From Ciceribacter ferrooxidans (GTDB taxonomy: Bacteria > Pseudomonadota > Alphaproteobacteria > Rhizobiales > Rhizobiaceae): a stretch of 64,000 bases of DNA. The notes beneath the pieces are model-generated. The model saw only the letters and a list, made by a program, of their open reading frames with translations. It was not told the origin of the DNA and made no database searches. Positions 19,247-28,735 of the stretch are shown here, piece by piece (within the stretch, counting starts at the first letter, position 1; the number at the start of each line of letters is the position of its first letter). The stretch lies in assembly GCF_004137355.1 (NCBI RefSeq), contig NZ_SDVB01000170.1:600918-664917 (forward strand), read 5' to 3'. The position numbers and the translations under genes are program-made.

Positions 19247-21379
19247 ATGATGAAAAATCGTGCCGGCTTGCTGGCCTTGCTGGTGCTCGCGATTGCGACG
19301 ATCCTGATGGTGTTCTTCGTCATGCCGAGAATTTCGGACGACGGGAAGGACAACGCCCCGACGACGGCAAGCGGCGATGCTGCGAAAACGCCTGCGAGCG
19401 AACCCGCCAAACCGGCGGAAGACCTGGCGACGGTCGCGACTGAAAAGATGGGACGACTGAAAGCCGAAGCCGAGAAGGCCGCCCAGGCACTCGTGTCGCT
19501 CTTTGCCGACGGCAAGGTGCCGGCGGCGGAAGCCTATGCCGGTGCGAAGGCGGAGGCCGAAAAGGCGCTCGCCGCTCTCGCCGCCCTCGACGTCCCCGAG
19601 GCGCTCGAAGCCAGCCTCAAGGAAACGATGACGGCCGCACGCGGAAATGCTGAAAAGGCGCTCGCCCTCCTCAAGACCCTGCCCTCCGACCCGGCTGCCG
19701 CAGGCGCTGCGATCGGAACGGTCGTCGACGCGCTCGCCGGCAAGGCGGTGACGGCGCCCGAAGCTCCGGCACCGCAGACCGAGGCGCCGGCCACGACGGA
19801 GCAGCCGGCTCAAGCCGAGGCACCGGCGACGACCGGCCCGATTGTTCCGCGCTTCGACGTGCTGCGTGTCGAGCCGGACGGCTCGGCCGTCATCGCCGGT
19901 AATGCCGAACCGGGCGCCAAACTCGAGATTCTCGACGGCGACACCGTGATTTTCCAAACCGAAGTGGGCATTAGCGGCGATTTCGCCGTCATCCTCGACA
20001 AGCCGCTTTCGCCCGGTGACCATTCGCTGCAGCTGCGCGTCACCGGCAAGGACGGCAAGCCCGTCACCTCGGAAGAGGTCGCGACGATTTCCATTCCGGA
20101 GAACGGCAACGGCAACCTGCTCGCCATGGTTACCAGGCCCGGCGAGGCAAGCCGCGTGATCACGGCACCGGAAACGGTCAACCAGGCCGACAAGAAGGCG
20201 CGCGTTCCGGCCGAAGAGACGCCGGCGGCGCAGACGGCCGAAGCACCGCAGGCCACGGCAGAACCGCAGAATGAGGCGACGGCACAGCAGCCCACCGAGG
20301 CCACCAAGCCGGCACCGGCTCCGGAAGTCCAGGTCAGCGCCGTCGAGATCGAAGGCGACCGGATCTTCGTCGCCGGCACGGCGGCACCGGGCAGCGCGGT
20401 TCGCGCCTGGGCGGATGACGCCCTGATTGGTGCGGCAACAGCGGACAATACCGGGCACTTCGTTATCGAAGGCACCACTGCGCTCGCGGTCGGGGATCAC
20501 ACGATCCGCGCGGAACTGCTCGACGCAGACGGCAAGGTGCTCGTGCGCGCCTCCGTGCCGTTCAACCGTCCCGAAGGGCATCAGGTCGCCGTGGTCGCGC
20601 AGTCGAAAACGGCCGGAGCCGGTCAGCCGGAGGCCATGGTGCCGCTCGACCGCGCAACCTTCGAAACCATGCGGGGTTCGGTCGGCAAGGCCTTCGGGAT
20701 CCTCCAGGGGCTCTTTGCCGACGGCAAGAAGCCGGCAGCCGAAGAAGTCGCGGCCGCGCGTTCGGCGACCGAGATCGGGCTCCAGTCGCTCATCGACTAT
20801 CGCCTCGGCGCGGGCGTCGATTCCGACTATGCCCAGTTCGTCACGCAGACGGCGGCGCGTGCCCGCAACGCCCTCGAAGCGCTGAAGGCGCTTGCGGCCG
20901 ACGCCGATGCGGTCCGCGAAGGGCTGCCGAAGGTGGCGGAGCTGATCAACGCCGTCCTCGAGCCGCTGCCGGCCGCAGCGGTCGCCGAAGCGCAAACGAC
21001 TGCGGAGAAGCCCGCGGCACAGGCCGCGCCCAACGCAAGCACCGCACCGGCCGCCGAGCCACAGGCACCGGCTCCGGCAGCGGAACCGGCGCAGGCTCCG
21101 ACGGAGACGGCCGCCGATGCTCCGAAGACGATCGAGCAGGCGCCGCTCACCGAGAGCAAGAACACGGTCATCATCCGCCGCGGCGACACGCTCTGGCAGA
21201 TATCGCGCCGCGTCTACGGTCTCGGGGTTCGTTACACGACGATCTACCTCGCCAACGCCAACAAGATCACCAATCCGGACCTCATCGAGCCGGGCCAGGT
21301 CTTCCAGGTGCCGCACGATGCGCTTCCGAATGCGGAGGAGCTGCATCGCAAGCGGCTGAAGGGCGAGACAATCGACTGA
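19247..21379 (+). CDS. Envelope protein with two Ig-like repeats and C-terminal LysM domain
   Basis: About 710 residues. CGGAGA at 19235-19240 places the start at the ATG at 19247 rather than the GTG six bases before. An N-terminal signal anchor (GLLALLVLAIATILMVFFVM) is followed by alanine-rich helical regions and Pro/Ala/Glu linkers. Two Ig-like segments carry VIAGNAEPGAKLEI and VAGTAAPGSAVRAW. The C-terminal LysM begins VIIRRGDTLWQISRRVYG and should bind peptidoglycan. The helical segments are duplicated (LFADGKVPAAE and LFADGKKPAAE). It is likely a periplasmic scaffold; the function is unknown. Confidence 0.88.
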   Translation: MMKNRAGLLALLVLAIATILMVFFVMPRISDDGKDNAPTTASGDAAKTPASEPAKPAEDLATVATEKMGRLKAEAEKAAQALVSLFADGKVPAAEAYAGAKAEAEKALAALAALDVPEALEASLKETMTAARGNAEKALALLKTLPSDPAAAGAAIGTVVDALAGKAVTAPEAPAPQTEAPATTEQPAQAEAPATTGPIVPRFDVLRVEPDGSAVIAGNAEPGAKLEILDGDTVIFQTEVGISGDFAVILDKPLSPGDHSLQLRVTGKDGKPVTSEEVATISIPENGNGNLLAMVTRPGEASRVITAPETVNQADKKARVPAEETPAAQTAEAPQATAEPQNEATAQQPTEATKPAPAPEVQVSAVEIEGDRIFVAGTAAPGSAVRAWADDALIGAATADNTGHFVIEGTTALAVGDHTIRAELLDADGKVLVRASVPFNRPEGHQVAVVAQSKTAGAGQPEAMVPLDRATFETMRGSVGKAFGILQGLFADGKKPAAEEVAAARSATEIGLQSLIDYRLGAGVDSDYAQFVTQTAARARNALEALKALAADADAVREGLPKVAELINAVLEPLPAAAVAEAQTTAEKPAAQAAPNASTAPAAEPQAPAPAAEPAQAPTETAADAPKTIEQAPLTESKNTVIIRRGDTLWQISRRVYGLGVRYTTIYLANANKITNPDLIEPGQVFQVPHDALPNAEELHRKRLKGETID

Positions 21380-21458
21380 CGGGCGCGGCGGCGGGACCCG
21401 TCAAAAGTTTCGGGGTCCTCCATTGCACGCGCATATTCGAAACCCTATGTGGCGAAAG

Positions 21459-21483
21459 TCGGCGGCCTCCGGGAGGCCGCCGA
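21459..21483 (+). terminator. Strong GC hairpin between the LysM and ABC transporter genes
   Basis: TCGGCGGCCTCC and its exact complement GGAGGCCGCCGA meet almost head to head, followed by TTTCATC. This gives a very stable stem, likely a terminator for the LysM gene, though the T run is short. Confidence 0.55.
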
Positions 21484-21520
21484 TTTCATCTGAGGACGGT
21501 TGACGCGAGGGGCAGGCAAC

Positions 21521-23404
21521 ATGACGAAGAAGAAGACCGTATCGGCGGATGCCTCCAATCCGCTCGAAACGCTGGTCAATCTCTGGCCGTACATGTGGCC
21601 GACCGGGCGGCCGGACCTCAAGGCCCGCGTCGTCTGGGCGACCGTCTTCCTCGTCGTCTCGAAGTTCGTCCTGCTTCTCGTTCCCTATTTCTTCAAATGG
21701 GCGACCGATGCGCTGAACGGCCGGCTCGACATGGTCGGGCTGCTACCCGCCTTCCTGCTCGGCGCCGTCGCGCTCGTCATCCTCTACAATCTCACCCGCA
21801 TCGCCCAGGTCGGCCTCAACCAACTGCGTGACGCGCTCTTTGCCAGCGTCGGCCAGTATGCGGTGCGCCAGCTCGCCTACCGCACCTTCGTCCACATCCA
21901 CCAGCTCTCGCTCCGCTTTCACCTGGAGCGCAAGACCGGCGGCCTCTCGCGCATCATCGAGCGCGGCACCAAGGGCATCGAGACGATCGTCCGCTTCACG
22001 ATCCTCAACTCCGTGCCGACCCTGCTCGAATTCCTGCTGACGGCGGTGATCTTCTGGTGGGGCTACGGCTTCTCCTACCTCGCTGTCACCGCGATCACCG
22101 TCTGGGCCTATATCTGGTTCACGATCAAGGCGAGCGACTGGCGCATCGGCATCCGCCGGTCGATGAACGACAGCGACACGGAAGCCAATACGAAGGCGAT
22201 CGACTCCCTCCTCAACTTCGAGACCGTCAAGTATTTCGGCAACGAGGAGATGGAAGCCAAGCGCTACGACAAGTCGATGGAGCGCTACGAGAAGGCGGCG
22301 ACCGAGGTCTGGACCTCGCTCGGCTGGCTGAACTTCGGGCAGACGGCGATCTTCGGCATCGGCACGACCATCATGATGGTGATGTCGGCACTCGCCGTGC
22401 AGCGCGGCGACCAGACGATCGGCGATTTCGTCTTCGTCAACGCCATGCTGCTGCAGCTTGCCATGCCGCTCAACTTCATCGGCTTCGTCTACCGCGAAAT
22501 CCGCCAGGGCCTCACCGACATCGAGCAGATGTTCGACCTCCTCGAAGTCGACCCTGAGGTGACCGACAAGCCCGGCGCTCCTGACCTCGCGATCGCGAAC
22601 GGTGCCATCAGCTTCAAGGACGTACACTTCGCCTATGATCCGCAGCGGCCGATCCTGAAGGGCATCTCCTTCGAGGTTCCGGCCGGCAAGACGGTCGCCG
22701 TCGTCGGCCCGTCAGGTGCCGGCAAGTCGACCATCTCGCGCCTGCTCTACCGCTTCTACGACATCCAGAAGGGTTCGATCACCGTCGACGGACAGGATGT
22801 CCGCGAGGTGACCCAGAAGAGCCTGCGCTCGGCGATCGGCATGGTGCCGCAGGACACCGTGCTCTTCAACGACACCATCGCCTACAACATCCGCTACGGC
22901 CGGCCCTCCGCGACCGACGCGGAAATCCAGGCTGCGGCCGAAGTCGCCCAGATCGCCCGCTTCATCGGCGACCTGCCGGACGGCTTCCAGACCAAGGTCG
23001 GCGAACGTGGGCTGAAGCTCTCGGGCGGCGAGAAGCAGCGCGTGGCGATCGCCCGCACGGTGCTGAAGGCGCCGCCGATCCTCATCCTCGACGAGGCGAC
23101 GTCGGCGCTCGACACCACGACCGAACAGGAGATCCAGACGGCCCTCGACGTCGTTTCGGAAAACCGCACGACGCTGGTCATCGCCCACCGGCTCTCCACC
23201 GTCATCGGTGCCGACGAAATCATCGTGCTCAAGGGCGGCGAGATCGCCGAACGGGGAACCCACGGCGAACTGCTCGCCATGAACGGGCTCTATGCCTCGA
23301 TGTGGAACCGCCAGCGCGAAGCGACACAGGCCGAGGAACATCTGCGCCAGGTCCGCGAGAGCGACGACATGGGCGTCGTGGTCCGCCGCACGCCGGCGCT
23401 CTGA
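21521..23404 (+). CDS. ABC exporter of the Atm1 / heavy-metal type (permease fused to ATPase)
   Basis: 627 residues. A six-helix exporter membrane domain (residues about 35-330) is fused to an ATPase with Walker A VVGPSGAGKSTIS near residue 393. The signature LSGGEKQR lies near 500, Walker B LILDEATSALD near 523, and the H-loop IAHRLSTV follows. The segment SLLNFETVKYFGNEEMEAKRY is typical of Atm1/HMT1 exporters, which move glutathione-linked species across the inner membrane. The ATG at 21521 is preferred to a TTG 21 bases upstream. Confidence 0.92.
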   Translation: MTKKKTVSADASNPLETLVNLWPYMWPTGRPDLKARVVWATVFLVVSKFVLLLVPYFFKWATDALNGRLDMVGLLPAFLLGAVALVILYNLTRIAQVGLNQLRDALFASVGQYAVRQLAYRTFVHIHQLSLRFHLERKTGGLSRIIERGTKGIETIVRFTILNSVPTLLEFLLTAVIFWWGYGFSYLAVTAITVWAYIWFTIKASDWRIGIRRSMNDSDTEANTKAIDSLLNFETVKYFGNEEMEAKRYDKSMERYEKAATEVWTSLGWLNFGQTAIFGIGTTIMMVMSALAVQRGDQTIGDFVFVNAMLLQLAMPLNFIGFVYREIRQGLTDIEQMFDLLEVDPEVTDKPGAPDLAIANGAISFKDVHFAYDPQRPILKGISFEVPAGKTVAVVGPSGAGKSTISRLLYRFYDIQKGSITVDGQDVREVTQKSLRSAIGMVPQDTVLFNDTIAYNIRYGRPSATDAEIQAAAEVAQIARFIGDLPDGFQTKVGERGLKLSGGEKQRVAIARTVLKAPPILILDEATSALDTTTEQEIQTALDVVSENRTTLVIAHRLSTVIGADEIIVLKGGEIAERGTHGELLAMNGLYASMWNRQREATQAEEHLRQVRESDDMGVVVRRTPAL

Positions 23405-23410
23405 CCGCCG

Positions 23411-24775
23411 TCAGCCTGCGCTGGCGTAGCCCGACTGCCGCATGGCGATGCAGATGCGATTGCGCCCGCTGCGCTTCGCCCGATAGAGCGCCTCGTCGGC
23501 CTCCGTCAGGGCGTCCCAGAGGGTGCCGCGCAACGGATCGAGCTCCGCGACGCCGATGCTGAGCGTTCCGGTCGTCTCGTCGAACGCCGGAACGAAGCCG
23601 GCATCCGACACCTGCCGGCGCATGGCTTCGGCAATCTCCGCCGCCCGCATCAGGGCAAGGCCGGGAAACAGCACGTAGAACTCCTCGCCGCCGGCCCGTG
23701 CCACCGTGATGCCCTCGCCTGCGGCGCTTTCGAGCAGGGCCGCAGTCGCACACAGCACCCGGTCGCCCTCCGCATGGCCGAACTGGTCGTTGATCGACTT
23801 GAAGCGGTCGAGGTCGACGACCGCGACGGAGACCGGCCGCCCTTCCCTGCGGGCGAGATCGATCGCCTCGGTGGCGATCTCGAAGAACTTACGGCGGTTG
23901 TAGGCATTGGTCAAAGGATCACGTTCGGCAGCGTCGATCAGCCGACCTTCGAGGTTCTTGCGATCGGTGATGTCGAGCATGGCCCCGGCGATCCCGCGAA
24001 GGCGTCCGTCCTCCGACGCGATCGCCGCCTTGTGGAAGGCGACGTGATGGAGAGAGCCGTCGGCGTAGCGCACCTCGCATTCGTAGGCCTGCTCGCCGCC
24101 ACGGGCGAGAAGCGCATCATCCGCCTGCTGGTAGCGGCGCGCCAGATCCTCCGGCGCCACGTCATAGACGGAGCTTCCGATCACCTTCTCCGCCGGCAGT
24201 CCGATGAAACCCTCGAAGGCCTTGTTGCAACCGACATAGATGCCCTCGGCGTTCTTGAAGAAGATCGGTGTCGGAAGGCTGTCGATGCAGGCCTGCAGAT
24301 AATCGCGCTCCAGTGCGACGTGCGCCTGCTCGCGCCGCATCTGCAGCCGTCGTGCGAGTGCGGCGCGAGCCCGCGCGACGCAAAGGGCGACATCGCCGGG
24401 GCGGCCGAGCAGCAGGACGTCGTCAAACCCCGCCTGAAGGATGTTCTCCGCACGGGTTTCGCCGGTCGCCGGGTCGGCGACACCGATCAGATAGTCGTCC
24501 GGACCGAGGACCCTGCGGACCGCGACGGCCGTCGACACGGAATGGACGGTGCCAAGCGACACGAAGCAGATCGTCGCTCCCGCTCCGGCAGGCCTGCCCT
24601 CTCGGAGCCCGAGTTCTTCCAGTTCGGGCGGAATCGACCGCTCCTCCGTGGAGAGCCAGTGAAGCGGGGAGGTTTCCTGCCGAGCATTCACCCCCACGGT
24701 GCTGTAGGAACCGTGCATAAGGAATAATTCCCAAGTAGAAGGCGCAGTGACGAGCCGCCGGATACGTTCTTGCAT
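23411..24775 (-). CDS. PAS-GGDEF diguanylate cyclase
   Basis: 454 residues from MQERIRRLV. The N-terminal 140 residues look like a degenerate receiver domain, followed by a short coiled segment. A PAS domain follows (IDSLPTPIFFKNAEGIYVG onward) and then a GGDEF domain with the active motif RAGGEEF. The position 5 residues upstream, where RxxD would make the product-inhibition site, is not RxxD, so feedback by cyclic di-GMP is not expected. There is no EAL domain. It is cytoplasmic and converges with the ABC exporter gene, with 6 bases between stops. Confidence 0.9.
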   Translation of the reverse strand: MQERIRRLVTAPSTWELFLMHGSYSTVGVNARQETSPLHWLSTEERSIPPELEELGLREGRPAGAGATICFVSLGTVHSVSTAVAVRRVLGPDDYLIGVADPATGETRAENILQAGFDDVLLLGRPGDVALCVARARAALARRLQMRREQAHVALERDYLQACIDSLPTPIFFKNAEGIYVGCNKAFEGFIGLPAEKVIGSSVYDVAPEDLARRYQQADDALLARGGEQAYECEVRYADGSLHHVAFHKAAIASEDGRLRGIAGAMLDITDRKNLEGRLIDAAERDPLTNAYNRRKFFEIATEAIDLARREGRPVSVAVVDLDRFKSINDQFGHAEGDRVLCATAALLESAAGEGITVARAGGEEFYVLFPGLALMRAAEIAEAMRRQVSDAGFVPAFDETTGTLSIGVAELDPLRGTLWDALTEADEALYRAKRSGRNRICIAMRQSGYASAG

Positions 24776-24965
24776 CCGACGATCCGGCACCGATATTAGG
24801 GAACAACCGTTGATGCTTGGTGCATGACACTTGCCAAATGTCGGACGCGGTTGTTCCCGAATGATACAGATTGCCGCGTACCCGGTCTTTTGAGCCGGCG
24901 CCATTGCCCCGGACGGGCTTTCGCGCTAGTCAGCAGGCCTGATTTTCCGCAAGGAGACGATCCCC

Positions 24966-25664
24966 ATGAATTTGCTCGACACCGTCCGCAACACCATCGT
25001 TCCGATTCACAAGGAAGGCTATCCCTTTGTCGCCGCCTTCTTTGCCGGCTCCCTGGTTCTCGGCTGGATTTCCGAGCCGCTGTTCTGGGTCGGCATGGTG
25101 CTGACCGTCTGGTGCGCCTACTTCTTCCGTGATCCCGAGCGCGTGACGCCGCAGGACGACGATCTCGTCATCAGCCCGGCAGACGGCAAGGTTTCCTCGA
25201 TCCAGATGGTCGTTCCGCCGGAAGAGCTTCAGCTCGGCAACGAGCCGATGCTGCGCATCTCCGTCTTCATGAACGTCTTCAACTGCCATGTGAACCGCGC
25301 GCCGGTGCGTGGCCGCGTCACCAACATCGCCTATCGCGAAGGCTCCTTCCTCAACGCAGAGCTCGACAAGGCGAGCCAGGAAAACGAGCGCAACGGCCTG
25401 GTGATCGAGACCGTGCGCGGCAATATCGGTGTCGTACAGATTGCCGGTCTCGTGGCCCGCCGCATCGTCTGCTGGACCAACCCGAACGAAACGCTCAACG
25501 CCGGCGAGCGCTTCGGCCTCATTCGGTTCGGCTCACGCCTCGACGTCTTCCTGCCTGCCGGCGCCGAGCCGCGCGTGGCACTCGGCCAGACGGCCGTCGC
25601 CGGTGAAACGGTGATCGCCGAATTCGGCTCGGCCAAGGGCCCCGTCGTCAGCCGCCGCAGCTGA
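24966..25664 (+). CDS. psd: Phosphatidylserine decarboxylase
   Basis: 232 residues, the short form common in alphaproteobacteria. It converts phosphatidylserine to phosphatidylethanolamine at the inner membrane. The HVNRAPVRG segment and the self-cleavage site in [11 protein letters not shown] (Gly-Ser near residue 188, giving the pyruvoyl group) are both present. AAGGAGA lies a suitable distance before the ATG. It is followed after 22 bases by pssA, which makes its substrate. Confidence 0.95.
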   Translation: MNLLDTVRNTIVPIHKEGYPFVAAFFAGSLVLGWISEPLFWVGMVLTVWCAYFFRDPERVTPQDDDLVISPADGKVSSIQMVVPPEELQLGNEPMLRISVFMNVFNCHVNRAPVRGRVTNIAYREGSFLNAELDKASQENERNGLVIETVRGNIGVVQIAGLVARRIVCWTNPNETLNAGERFGLIRFGSRLDVFLPAGAEPRVALGQTAVAGETVIAEFGSAKGPVVSRRS

Positions 25665-25686
25665 TCGCGGAGGCAAGGAGGGCGAG

Positions 25687-26547
25687 ATGGAAGCGCAAGT
25701 ACCGCCGAGCGAACCGAGGAACAGCCATGACGGCGCCCGCGGCCCGAGGCTCCGGGAAATCCCGCTGCGCCTCATCGTGCCCAACCTCATCACGGTGCTT
25801 GCGATCTGCTCCGGCCTCACCGGTATCCGCCTCGCCTTCGAGAACCGCTACGAACTCGCGGTGATGCTGGTGCTTGCCGCTGCTTTCATCGACGGCATCG
25901 ACGGGCGCGTCGCACGGATGATGAAGGCGACGTCGAAATTCGGCGCCCAGATGGACTCGCTTGCCGACATCGTCAATTTCGGCGTTGCACCGGCGCTCGT
26001 GCTCTACGTCTTCATCCTCGACCAGGCCCGCTCCATCGGCTGGATCGCCGCCCTCATCTACGCGATTGCCGCAGGCCTCCGGCTCGCCCGCTTCAACGTG
26101 ATGGCGGAGCGGGACCACAAGGCGCCCTGGCAGTCGGAATACTTCGTCGGCGTCCCCGCCCCGGCCGGCGCGCTCATCGTGCTCCTTCCGATCTACCTCG
26201 GCTTCCTCGGCGTGCAACCGACCACATCCGTCGCCTACATCGCCGCCGGATACACCGTCCTGATCGCCGCCCTGCTGATCAGCCGGCTGCCGGTCTGGTC
26301 CGGCAAGTCCGAGACGCGGAAGATCCGCCGTGACCTGGTCCTGCCGGTGACGCTCGGCATCGTGCTCTACGTCGCCCTTCTCATGAGCTTCACCTGGGAA
26401 GTGCTCTCGGTCACCGTCGTCGCCTACCTCTTCACACTGCCGCTCGGCGCGCGCGCCTGGCACAGGCGGTTCGGAACGCTGGTCGTCATGGACGACGTCG
26501 GCGAGGGCAGCGACAGCAACGAAGCGGAACTTGACCGCGGTCTCTGA
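25687..26547 (+). CDS. pssA: CDP-diacylglycerol-serine O-phosphatidyltransferase
   Basis: 286 residues with about eight membrane helices. The CDP-alcohol phosphotransferase signature is complete in FIDGIDGRVAR and FGAQMDSLAD (DG...AR...G...D...D). The enzyme makes phosphatidylserine from CDP-diacylglycerol and serine, feeding psd just upstream. A GAGG element precedes the ATG. The length and the presence of psd match the rhizobial type II PssA. Confidence 0.95.
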   Translation: MEAQVPPSEPRNSHDGARGPRLREIPLRLIVPNLITVLAICSGLTGIRLAFENRYELAVMLVLAAAFIDGIDGRVARMMKATSKFGAQMDSLADIVNFGVAPALVLYVFILDQARSIGWIAALIYAIAAGLRLARFNVMAERDHKAPWQSEYFVGVPAPAGALIVLLPIYLGFLGVQPTTSVAYIAAGYTVLIAALLISRLPVWSGKSETRKIRRDLVLPVTLGIVLYVALLMSFTWEVLSVTVVAYLFTLPLGARAWHRRFGTLVVMDDVGEGSDSNEAELDRGL

Positions 26548-26718
26548 AGTCTCTATCCGCCTCCCGCCATCATCCGGGCGAATCACTGTCACGTGCTTTG
26601 CTCTCGGATTATGTCCGCGTTGACGAAACGTGATTTGCCGGAACCGTCGTTTCGACCAAGTTCTAAGGCAAAACTATAAAAAAATCATAGGGACTGGAAG
26701 CAATTCAGGAGAACGGAA

Positions 26719-26853
26719 ATGACTGGGAAGAAGGCGGCCGAGGCCGCGCCCCCGAAGCAGAATCTCGACGGCAACTACCGACCGCTCGGCCTCAAGGCCG
26801 TCGTTGCGGCGGCGCTGATGTTGAAGCGCAATTCCTCGAAGAAGGCCGCATAG
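26719..26853 (+). CDS. Small basic hypothetical protein (44 residues)
   Basis: The frame starts MTGKKAAEAAPPKQ and ends LMLKRNSSKKAA. AGGAGAACGG precedes the ATG with good spacing, which supports real translation. It has a lysine-rich head and tail with a short hydrophobic centre (LKAVVAAALML). I know no function. It stands alone after an AT-richer 170-base gap that probably carries its promoter. Confidence 0.6.
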   Translation: MTGKKAAEAAPPKQNLDGNYRPLGLKAVVAAALMLKRNSSKKAA

Positions 26854-26867
26854 CTGATCGACGGCGG

Positions 26868-27632
26868 TCAGAACAGCGACATCTGGCCTGATCCCGCCGC
26901 GCCGTCCGTCTTCTCGACCGGCGGCAGGCTCTCGGCGACGGCTGCCTGAACTGCAGGTCCCGTGTTGCTCACCTTGTTGACGAGGTTCGACACGGGAACC
27001 GCCTCGAAGAAATCGTCGGCCGGTGCGGCGAGGAGGTCGGTGACCTCACGCGGTTCGTAACTCCGGCAATCCAGCCAGCGGTCATAATCCTCCGGGGCGA
27101 TGACCACCGGCATCCGGTCGTGGATGCGGGCGATCGAGCGATTGGAGCCGACCGTCAGGATGGCGCCGGTATCGACCTCGGAACCGTCCGGTGACGACCA
27201 AGTCTCCATCAGGCCGGCGAAGGCGATGACGCCGCCGTTGCGCGGCCTGATCCAGTAGGCCTGCGATTTCTCGTCGTTTCCCTTTTCCGGCCGGTGCCAT
27301 TCGTAAAAGCCCGAGGCCGGGACGAGCACGCGACGATGGCGCATGGCCGCCTTGAAGGAGGCCTTGCCGATCGCCGTCTCCGCACGGGCGTTGATCAGCA
27401 GCGGAAAGTCATTGGGGTCCTTCACCCAGGACGGCAAAAGCCCCCAGCGCACCAGCATCGCCCGGCGCTCCGGCATGTTGCTTCCGGGCTCGCGGCGCTC
27501 CGACTGGATCACCACGAGGATCGGCTGGGTGGGCGCGATGTTGTAGCGCGCCGGAAACGCGTCGAGCTCGAAGAGCCCGAGCGCGTCCCGCACCTCTTCG
27601 GGCATCACCGACAGGGAAAAGCGTCCGCACAT
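26868..27632 (-). CDS. SRAP domain protein (YedK/HMCES family)
   Basis: 254 residues beginning MCGRFSL; after Met removal Cys2 becomes the N-terminal residue that crosslinks to abasic sites in single-stranded DNA. The conserved YNIAPTQ, INARAET and PASGFYEW motifs are present and the active histidine lies in RIHDRMPVV. The role is protection of abasic sites during replication. The frame extends upstream, but MCGRF must be the true start because Cys2 is essential in the family. Confidence 0.95.
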   Translation of the reverse strand: MCGRFSLSVMPEEVRDALGLFELDAFPARYNIAPTQPILVVIQSERREPGSNMPERRAMLVRWGLLPSWVKDPNDFPLLINARAETAIGKASFKAAMRHRRVLVPASGFYEWHRPEKGNDEKSQAYWIRPRNGGVIAFAGLMETWSSPDGSEVDTGAILTVGSNRSIARIHDRMPVVIAPEDYDRWLDCRSYEPREVTDLLAAPADDFFEAVPVSNLVNKVSNTGPAVQAAVAESLPPVEKTDGAAGSGQMSLF

Positions 27633-27776
27633 GCGCGGATTGATGGCACCATGGCGGCAACGGGTCAAGGAGAAGGCGGCGGGGCGTTGCAACCGTCCGC
27701 CGGATACAGCAATACTCGGTGAGGCGGCGCCGCTTCGACGGACGTCGCCTCTTGCAGGAGAGGACAACCGATATTC

Positions 27777-28205
27777 ATGAGCATGACCAGGACGACCTTC
27801 GCCTCAGCCTCGTCGGCGATCGTCGAGCGTGACGGCCGCTTCCTCCTCGTGCGCCGGCTGAACCCGCCCGCCGCCGACCTCTATGCCTTTCCGGGCGGCA
27901 GGGCCGAACCCGGCGAAACGCCCGCCGAGACGGCGCTGCGCGAACTGCAGGAGGAGACGGGCCTCCGCGGAGAGAACCCGCGGCTCTTCCATCGCTACGA
28001 ACTCGCCGCCGAGGCGGAGAGTGGCAGCGGCGGCTTCCTGCTCTCGGTCTTCCTGGTCGACGTAGAGGGTGATACCGAGGCGCTCGCCGCAGACGATGCC
28101 TCCGATCTCGGCTGGTACCGGCCCGACGAGATTGCCGGGCTGCCCGTGCCGCCGAGCATCATCGACTGCCTCGAACGGCTGGCGCGTGCCCGTGATGAGC
28201 GCTGA
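27777..28205 (+). CDS. Nudix hydrolase
   Basis: 142 residues with a clear Nudix box, running from GGRAEPGETPAETALRE into the LQEETGL end (about residues 40-63). It resembles the MutT-like or ADP-ribose pyrophosphatase-like members that clean up nucleotide derivatives. The substrate is not deducible. A second in-frame ATG lies two codons into the gene. The stop overlaps the start of the following TIGR02301 gene by 11 bases. Confidence 0.9.
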   Translation: MSMTRTTFASASSAIVERDGRFLLVRRLNPPAADLYAFPGGRAEPGETPAETALRELQEETGLRGENPRLFHRYELAAEAESGSGGFLLSVFLVDVEGDTEALAADDASDLGWYRPDEIAGLPVPPSIIDCLERLARARDER

Positions 28206-28632
28206 CATCAACGCGCGCCCGCGCCTCTCCACCGCCGTGGCCGTCGCCCTTCTCGTCGCGTTGCTCGGCGCCCTGCCGGTGGTTGCGCAGGAGGCGCCGC
28301 CGCCGCCGGTGGAACCGCAGGAAAAGCCCGCCCCTTACGACAGCCAACTGATTCGCCTTTCGGAGGTCATCGGCGCGGTCCAGTATCTTCGAAATCTCTG
28401 CAGCGGGTCCAGCGAACCGGAATGGCGCCGGCAGATGGAAAAGCTGCTGGAAACGGAGACCGCAGGCGAGCCGAAACGCCGCGAACGCATGGTTGCGGCC
28501 TACAATCGCGGCTATCGCTCCTTCGCATCGGTCTATACGACCTGCACGCCTTCGGCCGTCACGGCTGCCGAACGCTACCGTGCCGAAGGCGCAACACTTG
28601 CCACGGAAATCGCAACCCGTTACGGAAATTAG
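28195..28632 (+). CDS. TIGR02301 family exported protein
   Basis: 145 residues. An N-terminal signal peptide (AVAVALLVALLGALPVVAQ, cleavage probably after about residue 31) is followed by a proline-rich linker and a helical domain. The conserved YLRNLCSG and MVAAYNRGYRSFASVYTTC segments carry two cysteines that may pair. The family is restricted to alphaproteobacteria and has no known function. It is periplasmic and coupled to the Nudix gene by an 11-base overlap. Confidence 0.85.
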   Translation: MSADINARPRLSTAVAVALLVALLGALPVVAQEAPPPPVEPQEKPAPYDSQLIRLSEVIGAVQYLRNLCSGSSEPEWRRQMEKLLETETAGEPKRRERMVAAYNRGYRSFASVYTTCTPSAVTAAERYRAEGATLATEIATRYGN

Positions 28633-28735
28633 CGAATAATTAACCTGTTTCGACGCGACCCCGTGTCGTTTCAGGAAAAGGCTGCTAGTGTTGTTAACAC
28701 GTGAGTAAGAACTGACCGCATCGAGGATGAGTATC

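Noticed and set aside
18470-21346. A 958-codon minus-strand frame continuous with the LOG gene and antisense to the LysM gene
   Set aside because: The upstream part is low-complexity Arg/Gly-rich, typical of antisense frames in high-GC genes, and the plus-strand LysM protein has clear domains. Only the last 202 codons are real.
26640-26665. Extracytoplasmic sigma factor promoter (GGAAC followed by TT) before the 44-residue gene
   Set aside because: GGAAC is present but the TT falls at 16 bases, not the 18-19 expected for the RpoE2 type.
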